Assembly: GCA_016763895.1 (NCBI GenBank)
Contig: JAESSV010000073.1
Location: 1-9,577, forward strand
Reading direction: 5' to 3'
Source of the DNA: Magnetovibrio sp.
GTDB taxonomy: Bacteria; Pseudomonadota; Alphaproteobacteria; Rhodospirillales; Magnetovibrionaceae
DNA length: 9,577 nucleotides
The first letter of the stretch is position 1. The number at the start of each line of letters is the position of its first letter. Below are positions 5,984-9,577 of this stretch, one piece after another. Under the pieces are notes generated by a model, which was not told where the DNA came from, ran no database searches, and worked only from the letters and a program-made list of their open reading frames with translations. A program made the position numbers and the translations under genes.

Positions 5984-8629
5984 ATGCAGACCGCAAATGA
6001 TATCCGTAAGGCCTTCCTTGATTTTTTTGGCAACAAAGGCCACGAAATCGTTGATTCCAGCCCTTTGGTTCCTCACAACGACCCAACTTTGATGTTCGTA
6101 AATGCGGGTATGGTGCCGTTTAAAAATGTCTTTACCGGGCTGGAACAGCGCGATTACACGCGGGCCGCATCGTCACAAAAATGTGTTCGTGCGGGGGGCA
6201 AACACAACGATCTTGAAAATGTAGGTCATACCGCCCGTCACCATACTTTTTTTGAAATGCTCGGCAACTTTTCCTTTGGCGATTATTTCAAAGATGAGGC
6301 CATTGATTTTGCGTGGCAGCTGATCACCAAAGAATATGGTTTGGACAAGGATCGTTTGGTGGTGACGGTTTATCACACCGACGATGAAGCCTATAACATT
6401 TGGAAAAAAGTTGCCGGTCTATCCGATGATCGCATCATCCGCATTCCCACCAGCGACAATTTTTGGTCCATGGGAGACACCGGGCCGTGTGGGCCATGTT
6501 CTGAAATATTTTATGATCACGGCGATCACATTTTTGGTGGGCCTCCGGGTAGCCCGGACGAAGATGGCGACCGTTTCGTCGAAATTTGGAATCTGGTCTT
6601 TATGCAGTATCTGCAACAAGAAGACGGAACCCGCATTGATTTACCCAAGCCCAGCATCGACACCGGCATGGGGTTGGAACGCATTACCGCCGTGATGCAA
6701 GGCAGCCACGACAATTATGATATCGATTTGATGCAGGCCCTGATCCATGCCTCGGCCGAGGCCACGGGGACGGAACCAAACGGCGAACATAAAATTTCCC
6801 ACCGGGTGATTGCCGATCATCTTCGCGCCACTGCTTTTTTAATCGCGGACGGTGTTTTGCCATCCAACGAAGGGCGCGGCTATGTGTTACGCCGCATCAT
6901 GCGTCGGGCCATGCGGCATGCGCATCTGATTGGCGCAACGGAACCGTCCATTTACAAAATGTTTCCGGCTCTGCAAACCCAAATGGGCGGGGCGTTTCCC
7001 GAATTGAACCGGGCCGAAGCTTTAATTACAGAAACGCTTAAGCTTGAAGAGTCTCGTTTTATCAAAACATTGGATCGCGGCCTTAAATTGCTTGATGAGG
7101 CCACGACGGATATTACTGATGGCGGACAGTTAGACGGTGAAACAGCCTTTAAATTGTATGACACATACGGTTTTCCTTTGGATCTTACTCAAGATGCGTT
7201 GAAGGAAAAAAGCATTTCCGTAGACGAGGCCGGATTTAGCGCCGCGATGGAGCGGCAAAAAGCGGCGGCACGGGCCAGCTGGTCCGGGTCGGGTTCAGCC
7301 GCAACGGACGCGTTATGGTTCGACATCAAAGATCAAATCGGCACCACCGACTTTTTAGGCTATGAAACCGAACACGCCCAAGGCCAAGTCACCGCCTTGA
7401 TCGTTGACGGTGAACGCACCACAGAAGCCGGCGTTGGCACTCATGTTCAATTGGTCACGAACCAAACCCCATTTTACGGCGAATCAGGCGGTCAAATGGG
7501 CGATACAGGGCGTATCACGGCTGAGGGTCTGGTGATTGACATCACCGACACCCAGAAAAAATTGGCGGCTGTGCATGTGCATGTGGGGACCATTATCAAA
7601 GGCACCGTGCGCACGGGCGACGACGTAAGTTTAAGCGTTGATTCCGATCATCGTTTGCAAACCCGGGCCAACCATTCTGCGACCCACCTTTTACATGAAG
7701 CCCTGCGCCGGGCTCTTGGGGGTCATGTGTCGCAAAAAGGCTCGATGGTGTCCCATGAACGCCTGCGCTTTGATATTTCTCATCCTAAATCCATTTCGGC
7801 CGAAGATTTGGCCAGCGTGGAGTTCATGGTGAACGGTCAAGTCCGTTCCAACACCAAAGTCACCACCCGCCTGATGGCCCCCGAAGACGCCGTAAAAGCG
7901 GGCGCTATGGCTTTGTTTGGTGAAAAATATGGCGATGAAGTGCGTGTGGTCGGCATGGGCGGCGAGACCAAAAACGGAACTCAAAAAGACTTTTCCGTTG
8001 AGCTGTGTGGCGGCACCCACGTCGAACGCACCGGAGATATAGGCTTGTTAAAAGTCATTTCCGAAGGGGCCGTGGCTTCGGGCGTGCGGCGCATCGAAGC
8101 GCTCACGGGTGCGGCGGCGATAGACTATTTAGAAGCTCAGGAACGCAACTTGCAAAATGCCGCTGCGGTGTTGAAATCAAGCCCCCAAGACGTGCCCACC
8201 CGGGTGCGTCAATTGGTGGATGATCGCAAGAAAATGGAACGCGAAATTCAAGACCTGCGCAAAAAACTGGCTGCTGGGGACGGAGCCGGTGGAGAGTCCC
8301 AAACCAAAGACATTGGCGGCGTGACCTTTGCGCCAAAATTGTTAGAAGACGTTCCCGGCAAAGAGCTGAAAAGCCTGGCCGATGACATCAAGGCTCAGAT
8401 CAAATCAGGTGTGGTGGCTTTGGTATCGGTGTCGGATGGTAAAGTTTCATTGGTGGTGGGCGTGACCGACGATCTTGCGCCCAAGATCAATGCCGTGGAT
8501 TTGGTGCGCATCGGAAGTCAAGCGGTGGGGGGCAAAGGTGGCGGTGGACGTCCGGATATGGCTCAAGCCGGAGGCCCCGATGGCGACAAGGCACAAAGTG
8601 CACTCGACGCCATCGAAGCGGCTCTTTAA
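5984..8629 (+). CDS. alaS: Alanyl-tRNA synthetase
   Basis: AlaS is the class II synthetase that charges tRNA-Ala and clears mischarged Ser or Gly. I place the start at the ATG at 5984, giving [15 protein letters not shown], which matches the family N-terminus, and 881 residues, the usual length; an in-frame GTG at 5975 would add three residues. The aminoacylation domain shows [20 protein letters not shown] (25-44), [15 protein letters not shown] (67-81, with Arg69) and the motif 3 segment GMGLERI (228-234). The editing domain has both metal-binding pairs: HSATH (His564, His568) and CGGTH (Cys675, His679). A coiled region (about 715-765) leads to the C-terminal DHHA1-type domain with [16 protein letters not shown] (849-864). 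No key residue is missing. It follows recA, as in many Alphaproteobacteria, and converges with the next gene. Confidence 0.99.
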   Translation: MQTANDIRKAFLDFFGNKGHEIVDSSPLVPHNDPTLMFVNAGMVPFKNVFTGLEQRDYTRAASSQKCVRAGGKHNDLENVGHTARHHTFFEMLGNFSFGDYFKDEAIDFAWQLITKEYGLDKDRLVVTVYHTDDEAYNIWKKVAGLSDDRIIRIPTSDNFWSMGDTGPCGPCSEIFYDHGDHIFGGPPGSPDEDGDRFVEIWNLVFMQYLQQEDGTRIDLPKPSIDTGMGLERITAVMQGSHDNYDIDLMQALIHASAEATGTEPNGEHKISHRVIADHLRATAFLIADGVLPSNEGRGYVLRRIMRRAMRHAHLIGATEPSIYKMFPALQTQMGGAFPELNRAEALITETLKLEESRFIKTLDRGLKLLDEATTDITDGGQLDGETAFKLYDTYGFPLDLTQDALKEKSISVDEAGFSAAMERQKAAARASWSGSGSAATDALWFDIKDQIGTTDFLGYETEHAQGQVTALIVDGERTTEAGVGTHVQLVTNQTPFYGESGGQMGDTGRITAEGLVIDITDTQKKLAAVHVHVGTIIKGTVRTGDDVSLSVDSDHRLQTRANHSATHLLHEALRRALGGHVSQKGSMVSHERLRFDISHPKSISAEDLASVEFMVNGQVRSNTKVTTRLMAPEDAVKAGAMALFGEKYGDEVRVVGMGGETKNGTQKDFSVELCGGTHVERTGDIGLLKVISEGAVASGVRRIEALTGAAAIDYLEAQERNLQNAAAVLKSSPQDVPTRVRQLVDDRKKMEREIQDLRKKLAAGDGAGGESQTKDIGGVTFAPKLLEDVPGKELKSLADDIKAQIKSGVVALVSVSDGKVSLVVGVTDDLAPKINAVDLVRIGSQAVGGKGGGGRPDMAQAGGPDGDKAQSALDAIEAAL

Positions 8630-8640
8630 AGCATTCGAAA

Positions 8641-9348
8641 TTATTCAGCGGTAGCCGGGGTGGCGGCTGCGTTGGTCGTGCCAGCCTTGCCTGTTGTCTT
8701 GCCTGGTGTTTTGCCTGGTGTTTTGCCTGTTGTTTCAGCTGGTGCTTCATCAGCCGCAATTTTCATCGACACGATGCTATCGGGATTGTATTCGCGTGTT
8801 CCGACGGTGCTGGAATCAATAATCTTTATGTTGTCGACAAATTCCATGCCGGCGCTCACGGTGCCCCATACTGTATATTTGTCGTCCAACCAACGCCCAT
8901 CACCCAACATGATGAAGAATTGAGAATCGGCGCTGTCTTTCCCTTGAGAACGGGCCATACCGACCACACCACGCACGAATTTTTCTTTTGAAAATTCGGC
9001 TAGAATGTTGGTCCCTGACCCACCTGAACCGTTGCCCATGGGGTCACCACCTTGGGCCATGAAGTCTTCGATGACGCGGTGAAAGTTTAAGCTGTCATAA
9101 TATCCCTTGCGAACCAATTGTTTGATGCGCGCAACGTGCATCGGTGCCAAATCAGGGCGCATTTGAATCACAACCCGCCCGTCTTTAAGGTCTAAATACA
9201 AAGTATTTTCGGGGCTTTCCAGATCAAGGTTGTCTTCCCCTGGGCCTTGGAATACGGGCAGATCGGGGGTGTGGTCTTTTTTAAACAAGAAAACCACAAG
9301 AACAATGATGGCGATGATGAAAGCGATGATTATGGCAATATGATACAC
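8641..9348 (-). CDS. Cyclophilin-type peptidyl-prolyl isomerase with N-terminal membrane segment
   Basis: A 235-residue cyclophilin (PpiA/PpiB type), which catalyses cis-trans isomerisation of X-Pro bonds. The start is GTG at 9348, with AAGGA about seven bases upstream and no in-frame ATG nearby. Residues 4-22 are almost purely hydrophobic, followed by KK (23-24), so it is probably membrane-anchored. The cyclophilin domain spans about 48-200, with FHRVIEDFMAQGGDP at 89-103 (catalytic Arg91, plus Phe96, Met97, Gln99), SQFFIMLGD at 142-150 and YTVWGTVSAGMEFVD at 158-172. The tail (about 201-235) is low-complexity Thr/Gly/Lys/Pro/Ala, partly encoded by a 12-bp tandem repeat. It lies downstream of a second cyclophilin gene, with a 41-base gap, and ends 11 bases from the alaS stop. 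Whether the catalytic domain faces periplasm or cytoplasm is unclear. Confidence 0.93.
   Translation of the reverse strand: MYHIAIIIAFIIAIIVLVVFLFKKDHTPDLPVFQGPGEDNLDLESPENTLYLDLKDGRVVIQMRPDLAPMHVARIKQLVRKGYYDSLNFHRVIEDFMAQGGDPMGNGSGGSGTNILAEFSKEKFVRGVVGMARSQGKDSADSQFFIMLGDGRWLDDKYTVWGTVSAGMEFVDNIKIIDSSTVGTREYNPDSIVSMKIAADEAPAETTGKTPGKTPGKTTGKAGTTNAAATPATAE
8687..8734 (+). repeat. Tandem 12-bp repeat, four units, inside cyclophilin tail
   Basis: Four consecutive 12-base units of TTGCCTGGTGTT: units two and three (8699-8722) are identical, units one and four differ by two and one bases. On the coding (minus) strand they encode four-residue repeats of the type T-T/P-G-K. The array preserves the reading frame, so changes in copy number would lengthen or shorten the tail without frameshift. 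Confidence 0.9.
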
Positions 9349-9389
9349 GGATTTATCCTTAATTATGAGCTATGGCGAGAGGGCCTGAT

Positions 9390-9577
9390 TTATTTGGATT
9401 CTGCTTTAGCTTCTGCATCTGCATCTACGGCAACTTGCATACGAATGATTTTGTCCGGCTTGCTAAGGCGCGAAGTTCTTTTGATCTTGTCGACAAATTC
9501 CATGCCAGATCTGACCTTGCCCCAAACGGTATATTCGCCGTTCAGATTTCTGGCCGTATCAAACATGATGAAAAACT
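9390..9577 (-). CDS. Second cyclophilin-type peptidyl-prolyl isomerase, C-terminal part (cut by right edge)
   Basis: Only the last 61 residues are inside the window. They read FFIMFDTARNLNGEYTVWG, then KVRSGMEFVDKIKR, then KPDKIIRMQVAVDADAEAKAESK before the TAA (9390-9392). FFIMF, the LNGEYTVWG strand and GMEFVDKI are hallmark C-terminal cyclophilin blocks, and the SKPDKI ending is common in bacterial PpiA/PpiB proteins. It is a paralogue of the neighbouring isomerase: both share YTVWG and GMEFVD, and a 20-base stretch is identical in DNA (9487-9506 and 8831-8850). It lies upstream of that gene in the same direction, so the two likely form an operon. Signal peptide and cellular location cannot be judged because the N-terminus is missing. 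Confidence 0.92.
   Translation of the reverse strand, partial: FFIMFDTARNLNGEYTVWGKVRSGMEFVDKIKRTSRLSKPDKIIRMQVAVDADAEAKAESK

Noticed and set aside
1..9577. Mobile element, CRISPR array, tRNA or defence system
   Set aside because: No transposase or integrase, no spaced direct repeats, no tRNA-like cloverleaf and no unexplained gene cluster was seen; all large reading frames belong to known core families.

Overview
The window looks like ordinary chromosomal housekeeping DNA from an alphaproteobacterium. Three things point there. The order yebC-ruvC-ruvA-ruvB-ybgC-tolQ is a familiar alphaproteobacterial arrangement. So is recA followed by alaS. Upstream of recA there is a perfect GAAC-N7-GAAC site, the direct-repeat LexA operator of Alphaproteobacteria rather than the CTGT-N8-ACAG type of Escherichia coli. 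Base composition is moderate, so a Rhodospirillales-like marine or freshwater lineage is plausible, but genus cannot be told from this stretch.

Layout. Positions 1-3568 hold a tightly packed leftward operon. It starts with yebC (translation factor), continues with ruvC, ruvA and ruvB (Holliday-junction resolvase and branch migration), then ybgC (acyl-CoA thioesterase) and the start of tolQ (envelope Tol-Pal motor), which runs off the left edge. Junctions are very tight (ATGA, TGATG, 1-base gap), implying translational coupling. A divergent spacer of 189 bases separates it from a rightward DJ-1/PfpI-type gene (3758-4341) that is broken by a frameshift near its N-terminus. A 250-base spacer then carries two LexA-type sites and a probable promoter for recA (4592-5755). 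recA ends in a strong intrinsic terminator. A 149-base leader precedes alaS (5984-8629, full length with intact editing centre). Convergent with alaS, only 11 bases away, are two leftward cyclophilin-type peptidyl-prolyl isomerases. One is complete with an N-terminal membrane segment and a repeat-rich tail, and the other is cut by the right edge.

How the genes fit together. RecA makes and RuvABC resolves recombination intermediates, so the window holds two main modules of homologous recombination; only recA shows a visible SOS operator. TolQ and YbgC belong to the envelope module, YebC and AlaS to translation, and the two cyclophilins to protein folding.

I found no evidence of a mobile element, CRISPR array, RNA gene, defence island or undescribed multi-gene system. 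The points worth a second look are modest: the frameshifted DJ-1 gene, the double LexA architecture at recA, the basic RecA tail, the membrane-anchored cyclophilin with a 12-bp tandem repeat, and possible short leader ORFs upstream of recA and alaS.
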